From Streptomyces sp. MNU76 (GTDB taxonomy: Bacteria > Actinomycetota > Actinomycetes > Streptomycetales > Streptomycetaceae), in assembly GCF_020982545.1 (NCBI RefSeq), contig NZ_JAJKLK010000019.1, positions 496,001 to 560,000 on the forward strand: 64,000 nucleotides of DNA, given 5' to 3'. The position numbers were made by a program, and so were the translations under genes. Positions 9,021 through 17,719 of this stretch are shown one piece after another. Within the stretch, counting starts at the first letter, position 1. The number at the start of each line of letters is the position of its first letter. The notes beneath the pieces were generated by a model. It was not told the origin of the DNA. It saw nothing but the letters and a program-made list of their open reading frames with translations, and made no database searches.

Positions 9021-10601
9021 TCAGTCCGCCGCCGGGGTGGCGAGAGGGGCGGCGGGCGGCGTGGTGTCGGCCTCGGCGACCACGCGGTGTTCGGCGAGTA
9101 CGCCGGTCTTGTGCCGCTGGACGAACCAGTAGTAGGCGAAGCCTCCGCCGGCGATGATCCCGACGAAGAGGACCGCGCCCCACTGCAGGTACCAGTGGAA
9201 CGGGGCGGCCGCGTTGTAGACCTCCGCGCGCGGCCAGATCAGGTTGAGGGTCATGCCCGCGCCCCAGAGCACGGCGAGGATGTTCACGGGCAGGCCCCAG
9301 CGGCCCAGCGAGAACCGGCCGTCCCCGGCGGGCTGCCACGTGCCGCGCAGCCGCGCCACCAGCATCGGCACGGTGACGCCCAGGTAGGCCAGGTAGATCA
9401 TGATGATGCCGATGCTGGTCACCACGGTGAAGATCTGCGGCTGACGGATGTTGACCACGAGGATCGCCAGCGCCAGCACGCCGATGATCACGGTCGGCAG
9501 GACCGGCGTCTGGAAACGCGGGTGGCACTTGGCCAGCTTCGAGGACGCGGGCAGGTTGTTGTCGCGAGCCATCGCGAACGCCAGCCGGACGGCCGCGGTG
9601 TGGACGGCCAGGGCGCACACGGTGACCGCGATCAGGACGCACCACAGCATGGCCTTGCCGGCCGTCGGGCCGAGCACGTTGAGCACCACGTACTGCAGGC
9701 CGTCCGTGGACAGTTGCTCGCCCTTCAGGCTGGAGACGCTCATCAGCGCCAGCAGCAGGATCAGACCGCCGAGGACGAACGAGGCGACGATCGCCCGGAT
9801 GATCGCGCGCGGGGCGTTGCGGGTCGGGTCCAGGGACTCCTCACCCAGCGAGGCGGCCGTGTCGAAGCCGTACATGACGTACGCCGACGCCAGCGACGCC
9901 ACGAGGAACGCGCCCAGGTAGCCGTTGCCGTAGCCGTCCCCTGTGCCGTTGGTCTCCAGGACCACCTGCGGGCCGCGAGTGATGTGGACGGCGAACAGCA
10001 CGATCAGGACGACGGTGGCGATCAGCTCGATGAACACGCCCGCGGTGTTGATCCGTGCCATCAGCTTGACGCCGAAGGCGTTCACCAGGGTGGTGAACAG
10101 GATCAGCACCGCGGCCAGGACGACCGCGTTGGTCGCCACGTCGTACTTGCCGGAGCCGTCGCCGACGAACTGGAACACGTCTGAGATCTGCGGCAGCGTC
10201 AGCTGGTAGGCCAGCGCGACCGCCGCGATCGACACGACGGATGCGGCCAGCATCATCCAGCCCGCGAGCCAGCCCAGGTGCGGATTGCCTATCTTCTTCG
10301 ACCAGTTGTAGACCGAGCCCGCGACCGGGTAACGGGCCGCCAGCTCGGCGAAACACAGCGCGACCATGAACTGGCCGACGAACACCATCGGCCACGACCA
10401 CCAGTAGGCCGGGCCGCCACTGGCGAAGCCGAAGTAGAACAGCTGGAAGGTGCCGGTCAGGATCGAGATGTAGCTGATCCCGGCGGCGAAGGTATGGAAG
10501 TTGCCCAGGGTGCGCTTGAGCTCGGGCCTGTAGCCGAACTCGGTGAGTTCGGTGTCGTCGGAGGAGTTCTTCGGTCCGGCGGGTTGCTCGATGGTCGTCA
10601 T
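9021..10601 (-). CDS. APC-superfamily amino acid/amine permease
   Basis: A 526-residue integral membrane transporter with about 12 hydrophobic segments, beginning around residue 35 after a hydrophilic N-terminus and ending with a Pro/Ala-rich cytoplasmic tail. The first segments (NFHTFAAGISYISILTG, then FAELAARYPVAGSVYNW) match the amino acid-polyamine-organocation fold; the second is the conserved helix-2 region of APC permeases. It lies between an aldehyde dehydrogenase and a GMC oxidoreductase, all on the reverse strand with gaps of about 70 bases, so it most likely imports the substrate of this catabolic or osmoprotectant pathway. Choline or a related amine is an inference from neighbours; the transporter sequence alone does not show the substrate. 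Confidence 0.85.
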   Translation of the reverse strand: MTTIEQPAGPKNSSDDTELTEFGYRPELKRTLGNFHTFAAGISYISILTGTFQLFYFGFASGGPAYWWSWPMVFVGQFMVALCFAELAARYPVAGSVYNWSKKIGNPHLGWLAGWMMLAASVVSIAAVALAYQLTLPQISDVFQFVGDGSGKYDVATNAVVLAAVLILFTTLVNAFGVKLMARINTAGVFIELIATVVLIVLFAVHITRGPQVVLETNGTGDGYGNGYLGAFLVASLASAYVMYGFDTAASLGEESLDPTRNAPRAIIRAIVASFVLGGLILLLALMSVSSLKGEQLSTDGLQYVVLNVLGPTAGKAMLWCVLIAVTVCALAVHTAAVRLAFAMARDNNLPASSKLAKCHPRFQTPVLPTVIIGVLALAILVVNIRQPQIFTVVTSIGIIMIYLAYLGVTVPMLVARLRGTWQPAGDGRFSLGRWGLPVNILAVLWGAGMTLNLIWPRAEVYNAAAPFHWYLQWGAVLFVGIIAGGGFAYYWFVQRHKTGVLAEHRVVAEADTTPPAAPLATPAAD

Positions 10602-10670
10602 GAGCGGACTCCTGATGGGCCTGGGGAAGGGGAGGGGGGGAGCGGCTCTGCGGGTGCCGAGAACAGCGGA

Positions 10671-12137
10671 CTAGGCGAACCAACCCTGCGGTGCCGGGGC
10701 CGTGTTGCGCCAGATGTGCTTCGCCTCGCGGTACTCGGCGAGTCCCGCCGGCCCGAGCTCACGGCCGAATCCGGACTGCTTGTAACCGCCCCACTCGGCC
10801 TGCGGCACATAGGGGTGGTAGTCGTTGATCCACACCGTGCCGATCCGCAGCCGGGCCGCTGTCCGTCGGGCCCTGGCCTCGTCCGTCGTCCATACGGCGC
10901 CGGCCAGACCGTAGATGGTGTCGTTGGCCAGCCGTACGGCCTCGTCCTCGCTGCTGAACCGTTCCACCGTCAGCACCGGCCCGAACGACTCGTCCTGGAC
11001 CACGGACATCGAGGCCGTGCACTCGTCCAGGACGGTCGGCAGGTAGTAGAAGCCCTCGTCGTACGCGTCGCCGCTCGGCCGCTCGCCGCCGCAGCGCAGC
11101 ACCGCGCCCTCGGCGATACCCCGGGCGACGTACTCCTCGACCTTCGCGCGGTGGGCGGCGGAGATCAGCGGGCCGGTCTGCGCCCGCTCGTCGAAGGGCC
11201 CGCCCAACCGGATCTCCCGCGCCCGGCGGACGACCTCGTCGACGAACCGGTCGTGCAGCGAGTCCTCCACCAGCAGACGGGCGCCCGCCGAGCAGACCTG
11301 CCCCGAGTGCAGGAAGACCGCGGTCAGCGCCATGTCGACGGCCGTGTCGAAGTCGGCGTCCGCGAAGACGATGTTCGGGTTCTTGCCGCCGAGCTCCAGG
11401 GCGACCTTCTTCACGCTCGCGGCGGCGTTGGCCATCAGCCGACGGCCGGTCTCGAGGCCACCGGTGAACGAGACCAGGTCCACATCGGGGTGCTCCGACA
11501 GCGGGGCACCCGCCTCGGGACCGGCGCCCAGGACGAGGTTGGCCACGCCCTCCGGCACCCCGGCCTCCGCCAGCAACCGCATCAGATGGATCGCGGTGTG
11601 CGGGGTCAGCTCGCTCGGCTTCAGCACGAACGTGTTGCCGGCCGCGAGCGCCGGAGCGACCTTCCAGGCCGTCTGGAGCAGGGGATAGTTCCAGGGGGTG
11701 ATCAGCGCGCACACCCCCACCGGCTCGTACACGACCTGGCTGTCGACGCCCGGCTGACCGGTGTCGACGACCCGGCCCGTCTCCGCGGTGGCCGCACGCC
11801 CGAAGTAGCGGAAGCAGTTCGCGATGTCGTCGATGTCGTACTCGCTCTCCACCAGCCGCTTGCCGGTGTCGAGGGACTCGGCGCGGGCGAGCGCGTCCTT
11901 GTCGCGTACGAGGAGATCAGCCACCCGAAGCAGCAGGTGACCGCGGTCGGCGGGCGAGGTGGTGGGCCACGGGCCCTCGTCGAAGGCGCGCCGCGCGGCG
12001 GCGATCGCCTCCACGGTGTCCTTGGCGCCGGCCTCGTCGACGACCGCGACCAGGCTGCCGTCGGCGGGGCAGCGGATCTCACGCGTCCGGCCGTCGAGCG
12101 CGGATCGCCATGCTCCGCCGATGAAAAGTTCGGGCAT
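10671..12137 (-). CDS. Betaine-aldehyde-type aldehyde dehydrogenase
   Basis: A 488-residue NAD(P)-dependent aldehyde dehydrogenase, full length for the family. Conserved elements are present: the coenzyme-site segment ITPWNYPLLQ, the general-base glutamate in ALELGGKNPNIVF, the catalytic cysteine in SGQVCSAGARL, and the C-terminal EWGGYKQSGFGRELG typical of betaine aldehyde dehydrogenases. It is the first gene of the reverse-strand trio with an APC permease and a choline-dehydrogenase-like GMC enzyme, giving a complete import and two-step oxidation route to glycine betaine, an osmoprotectant. Start ATG at 12137 has AGGAGG just upstream. No regulator is adjacent. The substrate assignment is from the family and context; gamma-aminobutyraldehyde or a related aminoaldehyde would also fit. 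Confidence 0.85.
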   Translation of the reverse strand: MPELFIGGAWRSALDGRTREIRCPADGSLVAVVDEAGAKDTVEAIAAARRAFDEGPWPTTSPADRGHLLLRVADLLVRDKDALARAESLDTGKRLVESEYDIDDIANCFRYFGRAATAETGRVVDTGQPGVDSQVVYEPVGVCALITPWNYPLLQTAWKVAPALAAGNTFVLKPSELTPHTAIHLMRLLAEAGVPEGVANLVLGAGPEAGAPLSEHPDVDLVSFTGGLETGRRLMANAAASVKKVALELGGKNPNIVFADADFDTAVDMALTAVFLHSGQVCSAGARLLVEDSLHDRFVDEVVRRAREIRLGGPFDERAQTGPLISAAHRAKVEEYVARGIAEGAVLRCGGERPSGDAYDEGFYYLPTVLDECTASMSVVQDESFGPVLTVERFSSEDEAVRLANDTIYGLAGAVWTTDEARARRTAARLRIGTVWINDYHPYVPQAEWGGYKQSGFGRELGPAGLAEYREAKHIWRNTAPAPQGWFA

Positions 12138-12296
12138 GTCTTTCGTTCCTCCTGGTCAGCGCCGTACGGCAGGCGCCCTCGCGGCTGAGCGCCTAACCGG
12201 AAGACTGCGTTCTACGCCCAAGAGGGAGTCAAATGTGACAGTCAACACGCCTGGTCAGGAGCATCGCCCTCGGCGAGGGACGACAGGAGGAGGCGG

Positions 12297-12320
12297 TCGG
12301 GCGGCAGAACCGCCGCCCGA
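12297..12320 (-). terminator. Hairpin downstream of the small membrane protein gene
   Basis: TCGGGCGGC (12297-12305) pairs with GCCGCCCGA (12312-12320) over a six-base loop. It lies 39 bases past the stop of the reverse-strand gene ending at 12359. No strong T-run is visible, as is usual in Streptomyces. Confidence 0.5.
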
Positions 12321-12358
12321 GGGGGCGAGCCCTTCTCGCAAGGCCCGCCCCTGCCGCC

Positions 12359-12910
12359 CTACGGGTGCGACAGCTGCCCGGCGCCACCCCTACGGCGTAT
12401 TCGCGCCTGCGCACGCTCGGCCGCCCGTGCCTCACGGCGGGCCCGCCGCCGCTCCCGGCGCAGCGAACGCGCCGTGCTGCTCGGGGCGGAGACCACCCCG
12501 TTGCGCTGCTTCCACACCTGGCGGGTCACCCAGACGTCCAGGACGCCCCAGGTGGCCGCGATCGTGCTCGCCACGCTGCTCAGCACCATGGGGAACGCCA
12601 GCCAGGAACCCGCGAGGGTGCACAGGACCGCCACCATCGCCTGAAGCAGTGTCACCGCGATGATGAGGACCGCGCGCACCGCCGCCGTCCGCACCGGATC
12701 GGGCAGCCGCCGCCTGCGGGCCGGCTCCTCGATCCACAACGGCCGGTAATACACCTGCTCTTCGTCGCCACGCGCGGAGAGCCCCCGTTCTTCCACCGCG
12801 ACGCCGACCCCCGTCAGGAGGCCGCGGTCCGGTGTGCGAGCGCTCCGCGCGGCCACCTCGGGTGCCGCTGCTCCGTCACCGGACGCTGCGCGCCGCTCCG
12901 CCGTGCCCAT
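12359..12910 (-). CDS. Small membrane protein of unknown function
   Basis: I do not recognise this 183-residue protein. ATG at 12910 is chosen because GGGGAG lies about ten bases upstream; a longer version starting further upstream is possible but would add only low-complexity sequence. The first 65 residues are hydrophilic. Two adjacent hydrophobic helices follow (about residues 75-115), beginning TAAVRAVLIIAVTLLQAMVA, then a short amphipathic region with VWVTRQVWKQRNGVV. The C-terminus is extremely Arg-rich (RRERRRARREARAAERAQ), so it is expected to face the cytoplasm and could bind nucleic acid or phospholipid headgroups. It stands alone between the betaine operon and the conservon, transcribed away from the conservon. 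Confidence 0.6.
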   Translation of the reverse strand: MGTAERRAASGDGAAAPEVAARSARTPDRGLLTGVGVAVEERGLSARGDEEQVYYRPLWIEEPARRRRLPDPVRTAAVRAVLIIAVTLLQAMVAVLCTLAGSWLAFPMVLSSVASTIAATWGVLDVWVTRQVWKQRNGVVSAPSSTARSLRRERRRARREARAAERAQARIRRRGGAGQLSHP

Positions 12911-13328
12911 CAACTCGTCACTCCCCACCGCCGGTGGACCAACAGATCCGGATCCATGGACCCGGCCCCCCACTGGTGCCCGACTTCCTCTGGTTTACGC
13001 CGCCTGAGAGCGGCCTGCGGGATCTATGGCCGATTCCGCCTCCGATTCCCGTACAGAAAGACGATCGAGGTCCGCCGAAGATTCCCGCGGAACGAAAAAA
13101 TCCGGCCAACCGGCAGACTTCCCCGACGGGATGTCATTGGTTCAAGTGCCGGACGGCGGGCGGCAATCTCCCCCAATGAACGGACAACTCCCCCTGTCCG
13201 GTTCGCCCCTGGTACCGCAGGCGCCCGGACGCCTCTTCGAGATACGTGTGAGTCGGTAGTAGGCTCACGCCGTTTGTTGACGCACATGTGTACCCCCGGA
13301 CCTGGCGGGGGTCGAGCTGGGGGAGGCC
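12911..13328. other. Divergent intergenic region upstream of the conservon
   Basis: About 420 bases between the small membrane protein gene and cvnA, transcribed in opposite directions. I see no convincing gene. It must hold the promoters for both sides. Near cvnA there is GTTGACGCAC (around 13277) as a possible -35 region and a strong ribosome binding site GGGGGAGG just before ATG 13329. A short palindrome-like GTGAG...CTCAC lies at about 13248-13266. Confidence 0.4.
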
Positions 13329-16109
13329 ATGCGCTTTCGCGGGAAATCGATCCGCCGGAAGATCGTGGCGCTGTTGCTCGTGCCCTTGGTGGCCCTGACG
13401 GGTGTCTGGACCTTCGCCACGGTGCTGACGGGCCGTGAGGCGAGCGATCTCTTCAGGGTTGCGGACATCGTCGAGGAAGTCGGCTTCCCCACCGAGGACA
13501 CCATCCGTGTGCTCCAGCAGGAACGCCGCCAGACCCTCGTCTACCTCGCCGACCCCCGGTCCGACGAGGCGGTCGAGGCACTCGACCGCAGCCGGGCCGC
13601 CACGGACAAGGCCGTCGGGGAGTTCCGCAAGCACGCCGCTGACGCCGACCTGCAGGACGAGATGGGCGAGTCCGCCTCGCTGCGGCTGACGACGATCCTG
13701 GACGCCCTCGACACCCTGCCCTCCCTGCGGACGACCGTCGAGAGCGGCACCGTCACCGTCACCCAGGCCCTCGGCCACTACAACGAACTGGTCGACCCCT
13801 GCTTCACCCTGCTGTCCGACCTGCCCGCGCTCGACAGCGTGGAGATGGACAAGCAGGGCCGCGCCCTGGTCAACGTCGGCCGCGCCCGCGAACTCCTCTC
13901 CCGCGAGGACGCCCTGCTCAGCTCGGTGCTCGTCGCGGACCGCATCACCAAGGAGGAGATCCGCGACTTCTCCGACCTGGTCGCCCAGCGCACCCTGATG
14001 TACGACATCAGCCTGCCGCAGCTGCCCACCGCCGACCGCGACCGTTTCGCCGACTACTGGAAGAACGCCAGCACCGCGCCCCTGCGTTCGGTCGAACAGG
14101 CCGTCATCGCCTCCGACCCCGGCAGGCCCACCAAGTTCACCGCGAAGAGCTGGGACACCTCGGTCGAGCCCGTGCTCGCCGACCTCCGCGACCTGAGCAT
14201 CGAAGCGGGCGACCGCTACCAGGACCGGGTCCGCCCGCTGGTCACCAACGTCATCCTGAAGGCCGCCGTCGCCGGTGTCCTCGGCCTCTTCGCCCTGCTC
14301 TTCTCGCTCTTCATGTCCGTCCGCATCGGCCGCGTCCTCATCCGCGACCTGCGCCGGCTCCGCCAGGAGGCCCACGAGACCGCCGGCGTGCGGCTGCCCA
14401 GCGTGATGCGCCGGCTCGCCGCGGGCGAACAGGTCGACGTGGAGACCGAGGTGCCGCACCTCGAGTACGACAAGAACGAGATCGGCGAGGTCAGCCAGGC
14501 CCTCAACACCCTGCAGCGGGCGGCCGTCGAGGCCGCCGTCAAGCAGTCCGAACTCCGCAGCGGGATCTCCGAGGTCTTCGTCAACCTCGCCCGCCGCAGC
14601 CAGGTCCTGCTGCACAAGCAGCTCACCCTCCTCGACACCATGGAACGCCGGACCGAGGACACCGACGAACTCGCCGACCTGTTCCGTCTGGACCACCTGA
14701 CGACCCGTATGCGCCGCCACGCCGAGGGCCTGGTCATCCTCTCCGGAGCGGCCCCCTCCCGGCAGTGGCGCAAGCCGATCCAGCTGATGGACGTCGTCCG
14801 CGCGGCCGTCGCCGAGGTCGAGGACTACGAGCGGATCGAGGTCCGCCGGCTGCCCCGGGTCGCCGTGACCGGCCCCGCGGTCGCCGACCTCACCCACCTG
14901 GTGGCCGAACTCCTGGAGAACGCCACGGTGTTCTCGCCCCCGCACACAGCCGTCCAGGTGCACGGCGAGCGGGTCGCGAACGGCTTCACCCTGGAGATCC
15001 ACGACCGAGGCCTCGGCATGTCGGCCGAAGCGCTCCTGGACGCCAACCTCAAGCTCGCCGAGACCCCCGACTTCGAACTCTCCGACACCGACCGGCTCGG
15101 GCTCTTCGTGGTCAGCCGGCTCGCCCAGCGGCAGAAGGTCCGCGTCTCCCTGCAGCCCTCCCCGTACGGCGGCACGACGGCCGTGGTGTTCATCCCGGAC
15201 GCCCTGCTCACCGACGACGTCCCCGACACCAACGGCATCGGCTTCCGGCTCGACCGCGCCCACCCCACCCGCGAGGCCGAACTGGAGGAGGAACGCAACG
15301 CGGCCCTCTCCCAGGTGCCGGTCCGGCTCCCCGGGCTCACCGCGGGCATCCTCGACGGCCCGGTGGAGCTGGAAGCACCGGTCGACCTGGAGCCCCTGGG
15401 CGGCTTCCCGGTCCCCCTCGGCGACGAGGAGCCCGAGCAGGGCGGGCTGTTCCGGCCCCGCCGTTCCCTCACCGGGATCACCGAGGACCAGCAGCCGGCG
15501 CGTGACGGTGAAGGGCGGCAGGCCCCTTCACCGACCCCGACCCGACGCTCGGCCCCGTGCCGCTGCCCCAGCGCCGGACCCCCATCTCGTCAGCTCGCAC
15601 GGCCGTTCGGTGACCGGGGCCAGGACCAGGCACCCGGAGGACGAGCTTGCTCAGGGCCGCCCGGCGGGCCCCGAAGGCACCGCGGACACCCGCCCGCTCA
15701 CCGCCCTGCCCCCGGCGGCCACGACGGCCCCGCGCTGCCCCAGCGCCGCCGCACGACCCCGGCGGGCGGCCCGGCCCCGACGACCTCGCCGTACGGCGCG
15801 GGCGAGCCCACCCCGCGCGCGGACACGACGACCGACCAGGCAGAATCAGCTCCGAGCCCGCTGCCCCGTCGTGTCCGACAGGCCAGCCTGGCACCGCAGT
15901 TGAAGGAGGGACCCGACCGGCGTAACGAACGCGAGAGGTCCCGCCCCGAGCGGCACCAGGACCCGGCCGAGCGGGACGCAGACGAGGTACGCAGCCGTAT
16001 GGCCTCGCTCCAACGGGGTTGGCAGCGTGGCCGCGAGGAGAACGTCGAGGGCGACGACGCCCGGGACGTCTCAGCACCACGAGGAACGACTAAGGGGGAC
16101 GGTCGATGA
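13329..16109 (+). CDS. cvnA: Conservon sensor kinase CvnA (nitrate/nitrite-sensing domain, HATPase)
   Basis: A 926-codon membrane-bound histidine-kinase-like sensor, first gene of a four-gene conservon. The order is: a membrane helix (residues 12-32), an extracellular all-helical nitrate/nitrite-sensing-type domain (about 40-300), a second membrane helix (about 305-330), HAMP, dimerisation helices, and an HATPase domain with N box AELLENATVFS, G1 box DRGLGM and G2 box LGLFVVSRLA. The C-terminal tail is Pro-rich. ATG 13329 follows GGGGGAGG. The stop overlaps the cvnB start (ATGA), so translation is coupled. Oddity: between about 15500 and 15735 the protein-like reading jumps through all three frames (ATLGPVPLPQRRTP-type, then LVSSHGRSVTG, then ALPQRRRTTPAG) and returns to the original frame, as if three single bases were lost from the linker. 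In this family the kinase is thought to work with CvnB-D much like a eukaryotic G-protein system. Confidence 0.85.
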   Translation: MRFRGKSIRRKIVALLLVPLVALTGVWTFATVLTGREASDLFRVADIVEEVGFPTEDTIRVLQQERRQTLVYLADPRSDEAVEALDRSRAATDKAVGEFRKHAADADLQDEMGESASLRLTTILDALDTLPSLRTTVESGTVTVTQALGHYNELVDPCFTLLSDLPALDSVEMDKQGRALVNVGRARELLSREDALLSSVLVADRITKEEIRDFSDLVAQRTLMYDISLPQLPTADRDRFADYWKNASTAPLRSVEQAVIASDPGRPTKFTAKSWDTSVEPVLADLRDLSIEAGDRYQDRVRPLVTNVILKAAVAGVLGLFALLFSLFMSVRIGRVLIRDLRRLRQEAHETAGVRLPSVMRRLAAGEQVDVETEVPHLEYDKNEIGEVSQALNTLQRAAVEAAVKQSELRSGISEVFVNLARRSQVLLHKQLTLLDTMERRTEDTDELADLFRLDHLTTRMRRHAEGLVILSGAAPSRQWRKPIQLMDVVRAAVAEVEDYERIEVRRLPRVAVTGPAVADLTHLVAELLENATVFSPPHTAVQVHGERVANGFTLEIHDRGLGMSAEALLDANLKLAETPDFELSDTDRLGLFVVSRLAQRQKVRVSLQPSPYGGTTAVVFIPDALLTDDVPDTNGIGFRLDRAHPTREAELEEERNAALSQVPVRLPGLTAGILDGPVELEAPVDLEPLGGFPVPLGDEEPEQGGLFRPRRSLTGITEDQQPARDGEGRQAPSPTPTRRSAPCRCPSAGPPSRQLARPFGDRGQDQAPGGRACSGPPGGPRRHRGHPPAHRPAPGGHDGPALPQRRRTTPAGGPAPTTSPYGAGEPTPRADTTTDQAESAPSPLPRRVRQASLAPQLKEGPDRRNERERSRPERHQDPAERDADEVRSRMASLQRGWQRGREENVEGDDARDVSAPRGTTKGDGR

Positions 16110-16540
16110 CCGCACCGAACGCCGACAGGACCGCGACCGGCACGTCCGGGGAGCTGAACTGGCTCCTGGACGACCTGGTGGAGCGTGTCGCCAGCATCCG
16201 CAAGGCGCTCGTGCTCTCCAGCGACGGACTGCCCACGGGCGTCTCCAAAGATCTCACCAGAGAGGACAGCGAGCACCTGGCCGCCGTCTCCTCCGGCTTC
16301 CACAGCCTCGCCAAGGGCGTCGGCCGTCACTTCGACGCCGGCAGCGTCCGGCAGACCGTCGTCGAGCTCGACGAGGCCTTCCTCTTCGTCACGGCCGCCG
16401 GCGACGGCAGCTGCCTCGCCGTCCTCGCCGACTCCGACGCCGACATCGGCCAGGTCGCCTACGAGATGACCCTCCTCGTCAAGCGGGTCGGCGTCCATCT
16501 GGGATCCGCCCCGCGCACCGACGTGGCCCAGGGCGGGTAG
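16106..16540 (+). CDS. cvnB: Conservon roadblock/LC7 protein CvnB
   Basis: A 144-residue protein with the roadblock/LC7 fold, which in conservons and in MglA/MglB systems acts on a small GTPase, often as an activating protein. The sequence begins with the expected helix LNWLLDDLVERVASIRKALV, followed by the strand LSSDGLPTGVSKDL and the FLFVTAAGDGSCLAVLAD core. ATG 16106 overlaps the cvnA stop by four bases (ATGA), so it is translated together with the sensor kinase. No membrane segments are present, so it is cytoplasmic or membrane-peripheral through the complex. The next gene, cvnC, begins ten bases after its stop. Length and motifs are typical, and I see nothing unusual. Confidence 0.9.
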   Translation: MTAPNADRTATGTSGELNWLLDDLVERVASIRKALVLSSDGLPTGVSKDLTREDSEHLAAVSSGFHSLAKGVGRHFDAGSVRQTVVELDEAFLFVTAAGDGSCLAVLADSDADIGQVAYEMTLLVKRVGVHLGSAPRTDVAQGG

Positions 16541-16549
16541 TGGGATGGC

Positions 16550-16945
16550 ATGAGCGGAGACGGTCAGGGAAGAAGCCACTGGTTCGACGACGAGGCCGGA
16601 CCAGTGGTGCGTCCGTACGCGATGACACGCGGCCGGACCAATCACGCGATCCAGCACCGCCTCGACCTGATCGCCGTGGTCGTCACAGAACCGCACGTCG
16701 ACGACCCGGAGGAGGACCACTCCCTCTCCCCTGAGCACGTCCGTATCGTCGAGCTCTGCCGCGACACCCCTCAGTCGGTGGCCGAACTGGCCGCCGACCT
16801 CGACCTCCCCGTCGGGGTGGTCCGCGTCCTCGTCGGAGATCTCGTGGACGAGGAACTCGTCCACGTGACCCGCCCCGTACCGCCTGCCGAGCTGGTGGAC
16901 GAGAGCATCCTGCGCGACGTCATCAACGGCCTCCGGGCGCTCTGA
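16550..16945 (+). CDS. cvnC: Conservon DUF742 protein CvnC
   Basis: A 131-residue DUF742 protein, the third conservon component. The N-terminal half is acidic and aromatic (HWFDDEAGPVVRPYAMTRGR). The C-terminal half is a winged-helix-like segment with HVRIVELCRDTPQSVAELA followed by LDLPVGVVRVLVGDLVDEEL, the conserved signature region. Its role in the complex is not well established; it may bridge CvnB and the GTPase or bind DNA. It lies ten bases after cvnB and 58 bases before cvnD. A 15-base sequence that includes its stop codon (16934-16948) is repeated just inside the start of cvnD. Confidence 0.9.
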   Translation: MSGDGQGRSHWFDDEAGPVVRPYAMTRGRTNHAIQHRLDLIAVVVTEPHVDDPEEDHSLSPEHVRIVELCRDTPQSVAELAADLDLPVGVVRVLVGDLVDEELVHVTRPVPPAELVDESILRDVINGLRAL

Positions 16946-17003
16946 GCGGCGCGGAGGCGGAGCGAACACGTGACAGACACCCCTTCCAGCAGGAGAAAGA
17001 CCG

Positions 17004-17609
17004 ATGATCCTCGGGCGCTCTGAGCGCGGCACACCCCCGGTCGAGCCCGTCACGCTCAAGATCCTCGTGGCCGGCGGCTTCGGCGTGGGCAAGACGACCT
17101 GCGTCGGCGCGGTCAGCGAGATCAAGCCACTGCGCACCGAGGAGGTGCTGACCGAGGCGGGCCGCCCGGTCGACGACACCAGCGGTGTGGAGAACAAGAC
17201 GACGACCACCGTCGCCATGGACTTCGGCCGTATCACCCTGCGCGAGGACCTCGTCCTGTACCTCTTCGGCACCCCCGGACAGGACCGTTTCTGGTTCCTC
17301 TGGGACGAACTCGCCTCCGGCGCCCTCGGGGCCGTCGTCCTCGTCGACACCCGCCGCCTGGAGGACTGCTTCGCCGCCGTCGACTACTTCGAGCGGCGCT
17401 CCATACCTTTCGTGATCGGTGTCAACTGCTTCGACGACGCCGCGCGTTACCCGGCCGAGACGGTCCGCCAGGCCCTCGACCTCGACCCCGACGTACCGGT
17501 CGTCCTGTGCGACGCCCGCCAGCGGGACTCGGTCAAGGACATCCTTGTCGCCGTCGTCCGGCATGCGATGGCCCACGCCTCGGGGCAGCGCGAGACCGTC
17601 ACCACCTGA
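17004..17609 (+). CDS. cvnD: Conservon small GTPase CvnD
   Basis: A 201-residue Ras-like GTPase of the MglA/CvnD type. The P-loop is VAGGFGVGKTTCVGAVSE (residues about 20-37), the switch region contains TTTTVAMDFG, G3 is LFGTPGQDRFWF, and G4 appears as GVNCFDD, with NCFD replacing the usual NKxD, which is common in this family. It is the last conservon gene; the sensor kinase, roadblock and DUF742 partners lie immediately upstream. A strong convergent terminator follows its stop. It is expected to cycle between GTP and GDP in response to CvnA and CvnB, with membrane recruitment through the complex. The start ATG 17004 follows AGGAG at 16991-16995. Confidence 0.9.
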   Translation: MILGRSERGTPPVEPVTLKILVAGGFGVGKTTCVGAVSEIKPLRTEEVLTEAGRPVDDTSGVENKTTTTVAMDFGRITLREDLVLYLFGTPGQDRFWFLWDELASGALGAVVLVDTRRLEDCFAAVDYFERRSIPFVIGVNCFDDAARYPAETVRQALDLDPDVPVVLCDARQRDSVKDILVAVVRHAMAHASGQRETVTT

Positions 17610-17611
17610 GG

Positions 17612-17649
17612 CACGGCCCGTACCCCCGCCGACAGGGGTACGGGCCGTG
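17612..17649. terminator. Convergent terminator between cvnD and glpK
   Basis: CACGGCCCGTACCCC (17612-17626) pairs perfectly with GGGGTACGGGCCGTG (17635-17649) over an eight-base loop. It lies between two convergent genes, so it can serve both strands. Confidence 0.85.
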
Positions 17650-17719
17650 GCTTCATGGCACGCGCGCGGGGAGCCCCGTACGACGCCGACGCCGACGTAC
17701 GCGCGCGTGGGTCTCGCCG

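Noticed and set aside
6449..9157. Long forward frames across the SMC 3' end and the GMC oxidoreductase gene
   Set aside because: Low-complexity Arg/Pro/Gly sequence; the true genes here are on defined strands with intact signatures.
10278..12188. Forward frame of over 600 codons opposite the permease and aldehyde dehydrogenase
   Set aside because: It mirrors the conserved reverse-strand genes and has no domain-like features.
13026..13259. Possible small gene upstream of cvnA
   Set aside because: Low-complexity Ser/Arg/Pro product with no good ribosome binding site; more likely promoter DNA.
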